Shown one piece after another: positions 1-7,233 of a stretch of DNA of 15,795 nucleotides (its first letter is position 1; every line of letters begins with the position of its first letter). The stretch spans positions 1 to 15,795 of the forward strand of contig UQXW01000050.1 of assembly GCA_900545215.1 (NCBI GenBank), read 5' to 3'. The translations under genes and the position numbers were made by a program. This DNA comes from an uncultured Bacteroidota bacterium (GTDB lineage Bacteria > Bacteroidota > Bacteroidia > Bacteroidales > P3). The notes below the pieces were generated by a model. That model worked only from the letters and a program-made list of their open reading frames with translations. It ran no database searches and had not been told where the DNA came from.

Positions 1-1
1 G

Positions 2-625
2 GAGGAGAATGCAAGACGCTACGGTTTCGATTGGGTACTCGACATAGCGGGAGATGAGGTCGATAAAGGCAAACTCGCAATGACAAGTCTCAATATCGAC
101 AAGAGTTCCAACTATGGTATCGAACTGATAATAGACCAGCAGATAACGAAGTGGTGGAAGATGAATTTGAGTGCAAATTTCTTCGGAAGTTATACCGATG
201 CCACCCTCGTCAATGATAATGAGATAAACTCTTTCAACTGGGACGCCAAGATAAATTCCACAATGAATTTGCCGCATTCGTGGGTCGTTCAGTTCTCTGC
301 CCAATATTCCGCACCGAGAAAGACAATCCAAGGCGAGCAGGCTTATTTTTTCTTTTCCGATATAGCGATAAAGAAGTCGCTTAACAAGAAGGCTTCGCTT
401 TCTCTTCGTTTCACCGACGTTTTCCGCACGATGAGGCGTCAGGGCAAGACAATCACCGACGATTACGTGGCATTCAATTTCGGAAGGCCTTATCGTAGAG
501 CCATAACTCTCAATTTCAGTTATCGCTTCGGCAATGAGGACATCAACAAAATCAAAGCCAAGAGATTGAAACGCCTCGATGACGGTAGCGGCGGAGAGAC
601 AGGGGCAAGCGAAAGCGACGAATAA
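2..625 (+). CDS. Outer-membrane beta-barrel receptor, C-terminal part (5' end outside window)
   Basis: The reading frame is open from base 2 to a TAA at 623-625, giving 207 residues of a longer protein; the ATG at 80 is internal. The residues look like the last strands of an outer-membrane beta-barrel of the TonB-dependent-receptor / OMP_b-brl_3 kind. They show alternating aromatic and polar strands, a tyrosine- and serine-rich QFSAQYSAPRKTIQG segment, an acidic-basic turn (FTDVFRTMRRQGK), and a closing strand LNFSYRFG. After this strand there is a charged tail of about 35 residues (KIKAKRLKRLDDGSGGETG and a Glu/Asp-rich end), which is longer than the usual aromatic-terminated barrel and probably periplasmic. 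The substrate cannot be told because the plug domain is missing. The next gene begins on the base after the stop, so the two are probably cotranscribed. Family assignment is fairly sure; function is inferred. Confidence 0.75.
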   Translation, partial: EENARRYGFDWVLDIAGDEVDKGKLAMTSLNIDKSSNYGIELIIDQQITKWWKMNLSANFFGSYTDATLVNDNEINSFNWDAKINSTMNLPHSWVVQFSAQYSAPRKTIQGEQAYFFFSDIAIKKSLNKKASLSLRFTDVFRTMRRQGKTITDDYVAFNFGRPYRRAITLNFSYRFGNEDINKIKAKRLKRLDDGSGGETGASESDE

Positions 626-1015
626 ATGAAGGTATTCGATATCATAAGAAAACAATACGTCGAACTGACCCCCGAGGAGGAAGTTCGACAGTATTGTATC
701 CGCACCTTGATAGAGCGATACGCTTATCCCAAATCCTCCATGGCGGTGGAGGGTTGTTTGAGGGTCAATTCCATGCTGCGGCGTTTCGATATACTTGTTT
801 ACGACAAGAATTTGCAGCCTTTCATGCTCGTGGAGTGCAAGCGAAAGGAAGTAAAACTCACCCAAAAGACCATCGACCAGATCGCTTCCTACAATCACGC
901 TCTCCATGCTCCTTATCTGATGATAACCAACAGCCTTTCCACATACGTTATTGCCTACAAGGACAGTACATATACCTTTCTGACCGAAGTCCCTTCCTAC
1001 AATTCCGGTATCTGA
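626..1015 (+). CDS. Small HsdR-N-type PD-(D/E)XK nuclease-like protein
   Basis: The protein has 129 residues and resembles the N-terminal nuclease domain of type I restriction R subunits (HSDR_N_2 family), present alone without helicase or methylase parts. The candidate active site is visible: Glu42 in an early helix, Asp55 in RRFDILVYD, Glu70 and Lys72 in LVECKRK, then Gln85 and Tyr89 in the QIASY motif typical of HsdR nucleases. There are no membrane segments or signal peptide, so it should be cytoplasmic. The ATG follows the TAA of the receptor gene with no gap, and no promoter or Shine-Dalgarno sequence is visible, so translation is probably coupled to the upstream gene. Stand-alone proteins of this kind are common in Bacteroidota. 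The real role is unknown and no modification partner is seen. Family fairly sure; DNA cleavage is inferred from the conserved residues. Confidence 0.8.
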   Translation: MKVFDIIRKQYVELTPEEEVRQYCIRTLIERYAYPKSSMAVEGCLRVNSMLRRFDILVYDKNLQPFMLVECKRKEVKLTQKTIDQIASYNHALHAPYLMITNSLSTYVIAYKDSTYTFLTEVPSYNSGI

Positions 1016-1030
1016 GCCGCTTGGCTTTTC
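1014..1030 (+). terminator. Weak candidate terminator after the nuclease gene
   Basis: Right at the nuclease stop codon, AGCC (1015-1018) can pair with GGCT (1023-1026) across a GCTT loop, followed by TTTCTTG. The stem is only four to five pairs, so termination may be inefficient. Confidence 0.3.
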
Positions 1031-1064
1031 TTGATTTCCGACTTGAATTTTTCCTTTTTCCGTA

Positions 1065-1094
1065 TTGTGAGAAACGAAAAACTTATTACCTTTG
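1065..1094 (+). promoter_or_regulatory. Bacteroides-type promoter upstream of the tetR leader
   Basis: A TTG at 1065-1067 and TACCTTTG at 1087-1094 are separated by 19 bases. This matches the Bacteroidota primary sigma-factor pattern (TTTG at -33, TAnnTTTG at -7). The same boxes with the same 19-base spacing occur before the giant gene at 15673. Transcription would start near 1101. The tetR start lies about 355 bases further on, which implies a long leader. An alternative is that the promoter serves a 110-codon frame beginning at 1123. Confidence 0.65.
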
Positions 1095-1199
1095 CACTTC
1101 GATTTAATAGAGTTATTAAACCTTGATGATAATACGCCGAAACAGCGAAAGACAGGTATTCAATCCGCATTTCGACGCATTGAAAAGAAGGAAAAATCA

Positions 1200-1238
1200 T
1201 TCTTTGCAAAGAACGGATAAACAGCCTCTTGCAAAGAG
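1200..1238. promoter_or_regulatory. Two related palindromes, candidate TetR operators
   Basis: TTCTTTGCAAAGAA at 1200-1213 is a perfect 14-bp palindrome. CTCTTGCAAAGAG at 1226-1238 has 5-bp arms around GCA and shares the TTGCAAAGA core. Their centres are about 25 bp apart. TetR-family dimers usually bind palindromes of this size near their own gene. The sites lie downstream of the candidate promoter, so binding would block elongation, or another promoter exists. Sequence symmetry is seen; operator function is inferred. Confidence 0.35.
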
Positions 1239-1244
1239 TTTGAT

Positions 1245-1321
1245 AAAACGCCGTTTCATTCTGCTGAAACGGCGGAAAAATTTGCTGAAACGGCGTTTTG
1301 TTCCGATTAAAACGGCGTTCC
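1245..1321. repeat. Cluster of AACGGCG/CGCCGTT inverted and direct repeats
   Basis: Four copies of a 13-bp near-palindromic element are visible: AAAACGCCGTTTC (1245-1257), GAAACGGCG (1266-1274, incomplete), GAAACGGCGTTTT (1287-1299) and AAAACGGCGTTCC (1309-1321). The first is an exact reverse complement of the third. It can also pair with the second through CGCCGTTTC / GAAACGGCG (9 bp, 8-base loop). The two pairings exclude each other, so the RNA could switch between a short and a long hairpin. Confidence 0.7.
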
Positions 1322-1458
1322 GGTGTAAGGAAACGAAGAAAGGCGAAATCTTCTTTTCGATTTTGTCTGAAAACATGGTGAACGAATTGCATCGTTGCGG
1401 GGTTTTCAAACAGGGTTTCGGCGGATTGACCGCCTATAATCAAAACACAGTGTAGAGA

Positions 1459-2124
1459 ATGGAAGAAAACGAAATGGAAAAAAGGATATTGTCATCGGCA
1501 AAGGAACTGTTCTTGAAGCATGGCTTCGATGCCGTTTCGACAACTCAGATTGCAAGGAATGCCGGTTGCAATCAGGCTTTGGTGCATTACTATTATCGTA
1601 CGAAGCAACGGCTTTTGGAAAGAATATTGCAGGAAGAAACCGCAACGGTATTTGAATTCTTTTCAGCCATGCCGCATGATGACACACCCTTTGAGGAAAA
1701 GATAGCCAAGATGATAGACATTCACTTCTCCTTCTTGGAGAACAATCCTGCCATACCGATGTTCCTGTTCGGGGAAATGAGAAACAATCCGTGGATATTC
1801 AAAAACTTTCAGGTCTTTCTCAAAGAAAAGACGAGTTGCATCTTGGATGAATTGCAGAAAGAGATAGACAAAGAATCCGCTTCGGGCAAAATGAAAGCCA
1901 TGGACGCATTCGATTTGATGTTGGACATAATATCGCTCGATGCTTTTGCATTCATGGCAAAGCCTTTCACAGATATATGGGAATTTTCCGAAGAGCAGAA
2001 GAAGGATTTCCTTGCAAGGAGGAAACAACATATCAAACAAATTCTTCTTGCGGCTTTAATGCCGACAGGAGAAGAACAATCGGAACGACAAAAGCAGACT
2101 AAAAAATCACAATGTACAGATTAG
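1459..2124 (+). CDS. TetR/AcrR-family transcriptional regulator
   Basis: The protein has 221 residues, a normal length for the family. The DNA-binding region spans residues 7-53, with the helix-turn-helix near 27-46 (STTQIARNAGCNQALVHYYY) followed by the usual basic KQRLLERIL helix. The rest is the helical ligand-binding and dimer domain, which is not recognisable to a ligand class; the last 25 residues are polar and rich in Glu, Gln and Lys. The start at 1459 directly follows an in-frame TAG at 1453-1455; a second ATG at 1474 is possible. The gene overlaps the next one by 13 bases, so the two are almost certainly cotranscribed and translationally coupled. It probably represses its own operon and responds to a metabolite, perhaps an acyl-CoA or fatty acid, of the downstream enzyme. 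Family is sure; ligand and target are inferred. Confidence 0.92.
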   Translation: MEENEMEKRILSSAKELFLKHGFDAVSTTQIARNAGCNQALVHYYYRTKQRLLERILQEETATVFEFFSAMPHDDTPFEEKIAKMIDIHFSFLENNPAIPMFLFGEMRNNPWIFKNFQVFLKEKTSCILDELQKEIDKESASGKMKAMDAFDLMLDIISLDAFAFMAKPFTDIWEFSEEQKKDFLARRKQHIKQILLAALMPTGEEQSERQKQTKKSQCTD

Positions 2125-5100
2125 GTATAGATATAGGCTCGACTACGGCTAAGGCAGTGGTGAGAGATAATGACGAAGAGACGGTTTTTTCAAAGTATGT
2201 GAGGCACAATGCCGATATTGCCGCATGCCTCGACGATATATTGCAGGAATGCGAAAATGTTTTGGGCGATTGCGAGCTTGAAGCGGTCATCACCGGTTCC
2301 GCAGGGCTCGGAGTCTCGGAACGAATAGGCTTGCCGTTTGTTCAAGAGGTTATTGCGGTATCTAATTTCGTACAAAGTTGCGACATGAACGTGAATACCC
2401 TTATCGACATAGGCGGAGAAGATGCCAAAATAATCTTTTTCAACAAGGGAAAGCTGCCATTGATGAGAATGAACGGTAATTGTGCAGGCGGAACGGGAGC
2501 ATTCATAGACCAAATGGCAGTGGTGTTGGGCGTAAAGGTCGAAGAACTCGATGCACTTGCCCTTAAAGCCAAGCACATTCACCCCATAGCCTCACGTTGC
2601 GGTGTGTTCTCCAAAACCGATGTGCAGAACCTTGTGGCGAAAGCCGTAAGCAAAGAAGATATTGCCGCTTCCATATTCAACGCAATAGCCTTGCAGGTGA
2701 TTTCCTCGCTCTCGAAAGGCTTGCCGATAAAGCCTCGAATCCTTTTCTGCGGAGGTCCCCTGACTTATATACAATCGTTGCGGGACGCTTTCAAGAGACA
2801 ACTTAACCTTAAAGACGAAGACATCATCCGCCTCGACTATTCCAACCTCATACCTGCAATCGGTTGTCTCTATTCCAAAACAGACAAAAGCGGAAGCCTG
2901 AAGTTGAGCGAGCTTAAAAGAAGATTGAAAAACAATGAGGGCTCCGGAAAAATCATATCCGGAAAACGTCTTCCCGCAATCTTCAAAAGCGAAGAAGAGT
3001 TGACCGAATGGCAAAAACAGAAGAGAAACAGCAACCGTTTCAAAACGCTTGACGGATTTGCCTCTGAGGCTTTTCTCGGTATAGACTCGGGTTCCACTAC
3101 AACCAAACTCGTTTTGACTGACACGGACAACAACATCCTTTTCTCGGATTATTCGAAGAATGCAGGCAATCCGTTGAAAGCCGTTCAAGATGCCTTGGAC
3201 AGATTATGGAAAGAAGCGGAACAACATAATGCAAAGCCGAATATAGTCGCCGCATGCTCCACGGGATATGGTGAAGAACTTATAAAAGCCGCTTTCGGCT
3301 TGGATTATTCCATGGTGGAAACAATAGCACACTACAAAGCGGCGAAAGTCCTTTGTCCGGATGTGGATTTCATATTGGATATAGGCGGACAGGACATGAA
3401 AGCCATGTATATAAAGGACGGAGTGCTGAACAAAATAGAGCTTAACGAAGCCTGCTCCTCCGGTTGTGGTTCTTTCATAGAAACTTTCGCCGCTTCGCTC
3501 GGCTATAAAGTCGCAGAGTTTGCACATCTTGCCGCTTTGGCAGAAAATCCCTGCGATTTGGGAACACGTTGTACCGTTTTCATGAACTCCAAAGTCAAAC
3601 AATCCTTGCGGGAAGGAGCCACGGTGGCAGACATAGCCGCAGGCTTGTCGTACTCCGTTGTGAAAAACTGCCTTTATAAAGTGTTGAAAATAGGTTCTGC
3701 AGACATAGGAAACAAAATCGTTGTTCAAGGTGGCACGATGAAGAACGACGCTGTGGTGAAAGCCTTCGAGAACATGACGGGAAAGCCGGTTTTCAGAAGT
3801 TTTGCCCCCGAACTTATGGGAGCTTACGGATGTGCCATAACGGCTTGCGAGAATTATAAGAAAGAGACGAAGCCTCGGAAAGAGCAATCGGCAACTCAAC
3901 CGCAGGTATCGGAATATACGAGCAGGGAGTTGCACTGCCGCGGCTGCGAAAACAAGTGTCTCGTGACCAAATACGTATTTGCAAACGGTAAAACGTACCA
4001 TTCGGGAAACAAATGCGAGAAAGTATTCACCTCGAAAGCCGAAAGCGAGAAAGGAGACGACATTTATGCCTATAAACTCGACAGAGTATTCGAGCGGAAT
4101 GCCCCCGGAAATCCGGTTTTGACCCTCGGAGTACCGCGTGTCTTGAATATGTTCGAGGATTTCCCATTTTGGCAGGCATTGTTTGCCTCGCTTGACATCG
4201 AGCTTGTGTTGAGTGATTTGTCAACATACGGAAACTACGAAAAGGAATTGCACGATGTGATGAGCGAAAACATCTGTTTTCCTGCCAAGTTGGTGCATTC
4301 GCATATCAAGAACCTTGTCGATAAGGGCATAAAGGACATTTTCTTCCCGTATGTGGTCTATGAAAAGAAAGATGACGAGACAACGGCAGACTCTTACAAC
4401 TGCCCGATAGTCTCTTCATACAATACAATCATCGAAAATCAATTCAAACTTAACGAAAACTGCGATTGCAGAATAGACAACCCCGTTTTTAACTTCAAGG
4501 ACGAGGGTTTGTTGTTAGAGAACATAGTCTCTTACGTGCAGAAACTTGCAAGGCGTTATCCTTCTTTGATTAAAGCGGACAGAAAGCAAATAAAAGCCGC
4601 TTTGCAAGCCGCCATATCCGCACGAAATGTGTACGAGACGGATATAAAGAACGAAGCAGAGGAATATTTGCGGAACGCATTGCGAGAAAACAGGCAGGTG
4701 ATTGTACTCGCCGCAAGACCCTACCATTGCGACAGCCTTATACAGCATAAACTCAGTACGATAATTTCCGAACTCGGTGCAACGGTGGTGAGTGACGACA
4801 TTTTGCGAAATGTTTCCGACGAAGAGATGAAAGATACCTACATGCGGTCGCAATGGGCTTACATGAACCGTATCGTAAAGACGGCAAAGTGGACGGCACA
4901 ACAGGGAGACAGGGTAAACTATATTCAAATCACATCTTTCGGTTGCGGTCCCGATGCATTCCTGCTCGATGAGGTGGAGAATATCTTCCGACGCTACGGA
5001 AAGGTTTGCACCATCATAAAAGTAGATGACATAAACAACGTAGGTTCCATGCGTTTGCGTGTGAGAAGTCTGTTGGAAAGCCTTCGTTTGAAACAAGCAA

Positions 5101-6359
5101 CGGAACATCATGAACCGTCTGCATTTATCGATACGAAGACTTTCGAGCTTGAAGATAAACCGCGGACGATTCTTGCCCCTTTTTTCACGGATTATTCTTC
5201 CCCTTTCCTGCCGCAGGTGTTTGAATTGAGCGGCTATAAGTTGGAAGTATTGCCGGAAAGCGACGAACAATCCGTGGAAATCGGTTTGAGGTATTCCAAT
5301 AATGAGGTTTGCTATCCTGCAACTCTGATTGTGGGAGATTTGATAAAGGCTTTGCAAAGCGGAAAGTATGATTTATCGCAAACCGCAGTGGGAATTACCC
5401 AGACGGGAGGACAATGCAGGGCTTCGAGTTATTATGCCGTCATTCGTAAGGCTTTGGTCGATGCTGGTTTTGAACAAGTTCCGGTCATCAGTGTAACGAT
5501 GGATTCCGGAGTGAGCAACAATCAACCCGGCTTTGCCTTGTCGTGGTTGAAGGTAGTGCCGATTGCTTTTTCCGCCGTGTTGTTCGGAGACGCTCTTTCG
5601 TTGCTTTATCATGCCACCGTTGCGAGAACGGAAAACAAAACCGATGCAAAGAAACTTCGAGACGGCTTTGTGGAAAAGGCAAAGCCTTTGATTCTTGCCA
5701 GGAACCGAGGTGCAATACTGAAACTCTTGGAAAAAGCTGTTGATGAGTTCGGAAGGCTGTTGCCGAACATGGAAGTGAAATGCAAAAGGGTCGGAATAGT
5801 GGGAGAGATATTCCTTAAATTCAATGGCTTTGCCAACAAGAACGTAATCCGATGGCTGATAGACCAAGGCATAGAGGTCATTCCGCCCATGTTGACACCT
5901 TTCTTTACACAGAGTTTCGTCAATCGTGAAATCAATGTAGAGAACAAACTCGATAAAAGTTCCATGCCGAAATTCGTTTACGACTTTCTGTATAAACTCG
6001 TCAGGAAAGAAATAAGCAAATTCAACAAAGTACTTTCCCGATTTCGCTATCCGGTGGAGTTAGAGGATATTTACGAATTGGCAAAGGACGTAAAGAAAGT
6101 GTTACCTCTTTATACCCAATTCGGTGAGGGCTGGTTGCTTCCGGCAGAAATAGTGTCGTATGCGAAATCGGGGGCAGATGCCGTGATAAGCCTTCAACCT
6201 TTCGGGTGCATAGCAAATCATATCATAAGCAGAGGCGTGGAAAACAGAATAAAACAACTGTATCCGCAACTGAACCTTTTGAGCCTCGACTTCGATGGTT
6301 CCGTCAGTGATGTCAATATAACCAATCGTCTTCTTATGTTGAAAGATTCGTTGAAATAA
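2112..6359 (+). CDS. Fused double activase ATPase / DUF2229 / 2-hydroxyacyl-CoA dehydratase-like protein
   Basis: This 1415-residue protein joins parts that are separate in classical 2-hydroxyacyl-CoA dehydratases. Residues 1-270 and 320-590 are two BadF/BadG/BcrA/BcrD (HgdC-type) ATPase units. They carry phosphate motifs GIDIGSTTAK (5-14) and GIDSGSTTTK (323-332), and DIGGEDAK (99-106) and DIGGQDMK (423-430). Each keeps two cluster-ligand cysteines: Cys124/Cys163 and Cys448/Cys487. A linker with Cys609, Cys612, Cys616 and Cys635 may bind another metal centre. From about 670 comes a DUF2229-type region (GVPRVL, ICFPAKL with Cys722). It is followed by dehydratase-like segments: ARPYH 868-872, SFGCGPDA with Cys945, Cys1067, GGQCRA with Cys1102, and QPFGC with Cys1366. 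By family knowledge it should hydrolyse ATP to push electrons at very low potential onto an Fe-S centre. The substrate is unknown. It overlaps tetR by 13 bases and no separate dehydratase subunit is nearby. Confidence 0.9.
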   Translation: MYRLGIDIGSTTAKAVVRDNDEETVFSKYVRHNADIAACLDDILQECENVLGDCELEAVITGSAGLGVSERIGLPFVQEVIAVSNFVQSCDMNVNTLIDIGGEDAKIIFFNKGKLPLMRMNGNCAGGTGAFIDQMAVVLGVKVEELDALALKAKHIHPIASRCGVFSKTDVQNLVAKAVSKEDIAASIFNAIALQVISSLSKGLPIKPRILFCGGPLTYIQSLRDAFKRQLNLKDEDIIRLDYSNLIPAIGCLYSKTDKSGSLKLSELKRRLKNNEGSGKIISGKRLPAIFKSEEELTEWQKQKRNSNRFKTLDGFASEAFLGIDSGSTTTKLVLTDTDNNILFSDYSKNAGNPLKAVQDALDRLWKEAEQHNAKPNIVAACSTGYGEELIKAAFGLDYSMVETIAHYKAAKVLCPDVDFILDIGGQDMKAMYIKDGVLNKIELNEACSSGCGSFIETFAASLGYKVAEFAHLAALAENPCDLGTRCTVFMNSKVKQSLREGATVADIAAGLSYSVVKNCLYKVLKIGSADIGNKIVVQGGTMKNDAVVKAFENMTGKPVFRSFAPELMGAYGCAITACENYKKETKPRKEQSATQPQVSEYTSRELHCRGCENKCLVTKYVFANGKTYHSGNKCEKVFTSKAESEKGDDIYAYKLDRVFERNAPGNPVLTLGVPRVLNMFEDFPFWQALFASLDIELVLSDLSTYGNYEKELHDVMSENICFPAKLVHSHIKNLVDKGIKDIFFPYVVYEKKDDETTADSYNCPIVSSYNTIIENQFKLNENCDCRIDNPVFNFKDEGLLLENIVSYVQKLARRYPSLIKADRKQIKAALQAAISARNVYETDIKNEAEEYLRNALRENRQVIVLAARPYHCDSLIQHKLSTIISELGATVVSDDILRNVSDEEMKDTYMRSQWAYMNRIVKTAKWTAQQGDRVNYIQITSFGCGPDAFLLDEVENIFRRYGKVCTIIKVDDINNVGSMRLRVRSLLESLRLKQATEHHEPSAFIDTKTFELEDKPRTILAPFFTDYSSPFLPQVFELSGYKLEVLPESDEQSVEIGLRYSNNEVCYPATLIVGDLIKALQSGKYDLSQTAVGITQTGGQCRASSYYAVIRKALVDAGFEQVPVISVTMDSGVSNNQPGFALSWLKVVPIAFSAVLFGDALSLLYHATVARTENKTDAKKLRDGFVEKAKPLILARNRGAILKLLEKAVDEFGRLLPNMEVKCKRVGIVGEIFLKFNGFANKNVIRWLIDQGIEVIPPMLTPFFTQSFVNREINVENKLDKSSMPKFVYDFLYKLVRKEISKFNKVLSRFRYPVELEDIYELAKDVKKVLPLYTQFGEGWLLPAEIVSYAKSGADAVISLQPFGCIANHIISRGVENRIKQLYPQLNLLSLDFDGSVSDVNITNRLLMLKDSLK

Positions 6360-6365
6360 ACCGTA

Positions 6366-6412
6366 TAAAAAATGAGAGCTCCGCTTGGACAAACCAAAAC
6401 GGAGTGATTTTC
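6366..6412. terminator. Candidate bidirectional terminator between convergent genes
   Basis: CTCCG (6379-6383) pairs with CGGAG (6400-6404), and TTGG (6385-6388) with CCAA (6394-6397) around an ACAAA loop, with a small internal bulge. An A-run (6366-6372) precedes it and GATTTTC follows. The hairpin could therefore stop transcription from both the activase gene (+) and the minus-strand gene ending at 6471. The stem is imperfect and the + strand T-run is short. Confidence 0.5.
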
Positions 6413-6470
6413 ATAGCTTGTGCTTGCGAAACACTCAAAAAAAAATTGCACTTCTATCTTGAACTTACTG

Positions 6471-7202
6471 CTATTGTTTGTGATCATTCACAGCCTTTAT
6501 GATAGCGTCCACATAGTTCTCTCTTGGCACAACCCGCTGTAGAGGATGGTAGGTGTCAAGGCAAAGTCTGCCGTCTTTACGACAGACAAACATGTTCTTG
6601 TCGTTGCCCAAAGGTATGGACTCATGTTCCGTGTGTTCATCAATGCCCCAGTCTTTCTTGAAAAGCCAGAAAGTATTGGCAAAGCATATTACCTGCGGGT
6701 CGTACAGGCGAATCTGCTCTTCAATTATGTCCTTCCAGTGTTCATAGGCTTCGACCAGTTCTGCATCGGGAGTATTTTTGTAGCCCGGCATCTTGTCAAC
6801 ATTGATGTAAGCGATGTCTTTCAATACTTTCAGCATCGACTTGTCGTCGCGTATATAAGGCATGTCTTTCCACAGTTTGTGCTCTCTTATTCCCACAAGA
6901 CTGTAAACAATGGGCTGCCATGTCTTGTTTGTATGGGCATCACTATTCTCGAATGCTCCATATACTTCCCAACCACCACCGGATGGCTTACCGTCTTTGA
7001 TGTTATCATAAGGCTGCTTTAATATCCACATGATTCGTGGCGAAGACTGACAATAGCCTTCGATGTTGAAGACACCATCCGACAATGGTTCGAGACCGTC
7101 TTTCGAGAGTCTCAACTCTTTAGCCCGTTCATAAATCTTGCTCTTGATTCGCTCCTGCCCTTTTTGCACTTCGTCAGGAAAAAGAAACTCCAATTTTTCC
7201 AT
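6471..7202 (-). CDS. Probable uracil-DNA-glycosylase-fold protein of unknown specificity
   Basis: The protein has 243 residues with no signal peptide or membrane segment. Four places resemble the uracil-DNA-glycosylase superfamily: an early hydrophobic strand leading to a proline turn (IMWILKQPYDN, 57-67, where the family has its water-activating loop), a second strand with Asn (IAYINVDKMPG, 130-140), a DPQVICFANTF strand (168-178), and a C-terminal YHPLQ (218-222) at the position of the family's HP(S) DNA-intercalating loop. The canonical GxDPY loop is not intact, so uracil excision is doubtful; a different base, or a non-enzymatic role, is possible. It converges on the activase gene, stands alone, and sits next to remnants of mobile genes, which suggests acquisition by transfer. 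The start at 7202 is the first ATG downstream of a candidate promoter box. The gene is clear; the family assignment is moderate. Confidence 0.6.
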   Translation of the reverse strand: MEKLEFLFPDEVQKGQERIKSKIYERAKELRLSKDGLEPLSDGVFNIEGYCQSSPRIMWILKQPYDNIKDGKPSGGGWEVYGAFENSDAHTNKTWQPIVYSLVGIREHKLWKDMPYIRDDKSMLKVLKDIAYINVDKMPGYKNTPDAELVEAYEHWKDIIEEQIRLYDPQVICFANTFWLFKKDWGIDEHTEHESIPLGNDKNMFVCRKDGRLCLDTYHPLQRVVPRENYVDAIIKAVNDHKQ

Positions 7203-7225
7203 AAATTATACCATTTGTTATGTCG

Positions 7226-7233
7226 CGAAGTTA
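7226..7233 (-). promoter_or_regulatory. Weak candidate -7 box for the glycosylase-like gene
   Basis: On the minus strand TAACTTCG resembles the TAnnTTTG box, 23 bases before the start codon at 7202, which is the usual distance. I see no well-placed TTG at 19-20 bases upstream, so the assignment is weak. The first three bases are also the stop codon of the transposase remnant. Confidence 0.3.

Larger units (their letters stand above)
1095..1458 (+). other. Long structured leader / gene-free stretch upstream of tetR
   Basis: I see no recognisable gene here. The stretch holds two TTGCAAAG-type palindromes (1200-1238), a cluster of AACGGCG/CGCCGTT elements (1245-1321) and a small hairpin, GGCGG-ATTGA-CCGCC, at 1420-1434 ending 24 bases before the tetR start. 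One frame (1123-1455) is open for 110 codons in phase with tetR, and would give a very basic Lys/Arg-rich peptide with repeated LLKRR units. Its repeats simply mirror the DNA repeats, and an opposite-strand frame is open over the same region, so I do not call it a gene. Confidence 0.5.

Noticed and set aside
1200..1321. CRISPR-like array
   Set aside because: The repeats are short, unevenly spaced and in mixed orientation, with no constant spacer length and no cas genes nearby.
997..1443. Long minus-strand open frame opposite the tetR leader
   Set aside because: It overlaps the end of the nuclease gene and the repeat cluster, shows no recognisable motif, and its residues mirror the basic plus-strand frame. 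It is most likely a chance frame.
2592..6000. Several long antisense open frames under the activase gene
   Set aside because: They are shadows of a strongly conserved coding frame and show no independent motifs or start signals.
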